From Edaphobacter bradus (GTDB taxonomy: Bacteria > Acidobacteriota > Terriglobia > Terriglobales > Acidobacteriaceae): 64,000 nucleotides of DNA. The stretch spans positions 496,001-560,000 of the forward strand of contig NZ_JAGSYF010000002.1 of NCBI RefSeq assembly GCF_025685645.1. The letters run 5' to 3'. Made by a program: the position numbers and the translations under genes. Of this stretch, positions 63,236 to 64,000 are shown one piece after another; the stretch's first letter is position 1; each line of letters begins with the position of its first letter. The notes beneath the pieces are model-generated. The model was not told the DNA's origin. It saw only the letters and a list, made by a program, of their open reading frames with translations, and searched no databases.

Positions 63236-63316
63236 TTTGTCACGATTGTGTCTCCATTTCGCGCAATCTTTGTCATTCGGCAGACTTTGACAAACCGCTG
63301 ACAATGCTATGACAAA
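63236..63316. promoter_or_regulatory. Four TTTGTCA/TGACAAA heptamers between the divergent receptor and porin genes
   Basis: TTTGTCA occurs at 63236-63242 and 63269-63275, and its reverse complement TGACAAA at 63288-63294 and 63310-63316, so the four copies are arranged as two facing pairs. The inner pair is a 7-12-7 inverted repeat. In this divergent promoter they may be binding sites for a dimeric regulator; TTGACA-like -35 resemblance is an alternative. Confidence 0.5.
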
Positions 63317-63416
63317 TCGCCCTACGCGCCTTTCCTATACTCAAGCTCGTTCACCGTGCTGGAGACGTTGCCTCTCGCGCAGGTGATCGACCACAATAAG
63401 CGGCGGGAAGGCCCTC

Positions 63417-64000
63417 GTGCGAATCCGAATTCAACGAAAGCTCGCTCACCTCACGCAAGCTCTCGCGCTGTGCACGGGGTTCTGGGTCTCCGCCGCTGCG
63501 CAGGAGTCACCCGCCCCCGAGAACCACGCCGGCTATGTTCCGGTTATTTCGGGAGGCGCGGGCTACATCCACAACGTCAACGGCGGTGTCACCAGCCTCG
63601 TACCTGAGATCGCTCCTGTCCTTCTTGTGCCCTTTGGCTCGCACGTGCTGCTCGAATCCCGCACTGACTTCACGGGCTTCTTCCAGCGTGAGGAACAGAC
63701 ACACGGCCCGTTCAAGGGCAAGGTCTTCACGACCGTCGATTTCGCACAGATCGACTGGCTGGCCAACACGCACGTCACCTTCACCGCAGGAAAGTATCTG
63801 CTCCCGTTCGGCCTCTTCAATGACCGGCTCGTTCCGTTCTGGATCCGCAACCTGCAGGACGCCCCCATCACCGCCGCCATCGGTACGCGCAACAGCGGCG
63901 CTGGCGATGGCTTCATGCTGCGCGGAGTGGTCGTGCAGCGCCCCGCCTACTCCATCCAGTACACCAGCTACTTTTCCGCTCGCAGCGATATACACCAGCT
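63417..64000 (+). CDS. Porin-like outer membrane protein, N-terminal part
   Basis: Reading from GTG 63417, preceded by GGAAGG, the frame is open to the window edge. A signal-like region (LTQALALCTGFWVSAAAQ) is followed by beta-barrel-type sequence: YVPVISGGAGYIHNV, FGSHVLLESRTDFTGFF, VDFAQIDWLANTHVTFTAGKY and RGVVVQRPAYSIQYTSYF. This resembles acidobacterial phosphate-selective-porin-like or OprO/P-type proteins. It is divergent from the TonB receptor and may share its control region. The C-terminal part is outside the window. Confidence 0.75.
   Translation, partial: MRIRIQRKLAHLTQALALCTGFWVSAAAQESPAPENHAGYVPVISGGAGYIHNVNGGVTSLVPEIAPVLLVPFGSHVLLESRTDFTGFFQREEQTHGPFKGKVFTTVDFAQIDWLANTHVTFTAGKYLLPFGLFNDRLVPFWIRNLQDAPITAAIGTRNSGAGDGFMLRGVVVQRPAYSIQYTSYFSARSDIHQ

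Overview
The window reads as a chromosomal segment of a high-GC, Gram-negative soil bacterium, most likely an acidobacterium of the Terriglobia type (Granulicella/Edaphobacter/Terriglobus relatives). The basis is inference: a 1147-residue Oar-like TonB receptor with an N-terminal carboxypeptidase-regulatory domain, a mosaic of small palindromic intergenic repeats, and several DUF-type proteins typical of that group. No rRNA, tRNA, phage, transposase or CRISPR array was recognised.

Layout. 1-8.7 kb: the 5' part of purM, a DCC-family protein, hemL, a NodB-type deacetylase, a DinB protein, a frameshifted glyoxalase-like gene, the Fe-S maturation cluster hscA-fdx-iscX, and murJ. 8.8-13.9 kb: a LysR regulator with a YeiH-type membrane protein, a MerR regulator, a lipoprotein, a radical SAM protein and a DUF3617 protein. 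13.9-16.8 kb: an envelope-stress-like operon of ECF sigma factor, zinc-finger/HEAT anti-sigma candidate and double-PDZ protein. 17-25 kb: a phosphoesterase, a Wzi-like outer-membrane protein, a CPBP protease flanked by a duplicated scrap of the neighbouring ABC-F gene, the ABC-F ATPase, a small membrane protein and a LOG protein. 24.5-30 kb: a PHP-domain protein, a GT4 glycosyltransferase, a GH13-fold protein that lacks the usual catalytic residues, and a secreted M28 peptidase.

30-38 kb holds an ALDH7 aldehyde dehydrogenase, a YdiJ-type FAD/Fe-S dehydrogenase and a DUF1338 protein. Together these match the lower lysine/2-aminoadipate catabolic route through 2-oxoadipate and D-2-hydroxyglutarate. 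They are separated by a secreted protein of unknown function and about 0.9 kb of repeat-rich non-coding DNA. 38-45.7 kb: a PabB-PabC fusion, a Tat-exported GH2 enzyme divergent from a beta-helix/PKD/PA14 protein, and a LysR regulator. 45.8-49.6 kb: htrA, coaE, folD, a Trm112-like mini-protein missed by length cut-offs, and an 82-residue protein. 49.7-56.6 kb: ppc, a DUF2199 protein, a STAS protein, an uncharacterised protein and ligA. 56.7-64 kb: a serine hydrolase, a translationally coupled pair of unknown genes, repeat-rich DNA, the TonB receptor, and the start of a divergent porin-like gene.

The most unusual features are three in-frame insertions inside ppc, two of which match dispersed repeats that also lie between genes in this window (comparable in principle to Rickettsia palindromic elements); a pair of related intergenic elements each carrying a terminator; the ABC-F 3'-end remnant beside the CPBP gene; and the predicted inactive GH13 protein. 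No wholly new multi-gene system can be demonstrated from sequence alone; the coupled pair at 58.5-59.1 kb is the best unknown candidate.
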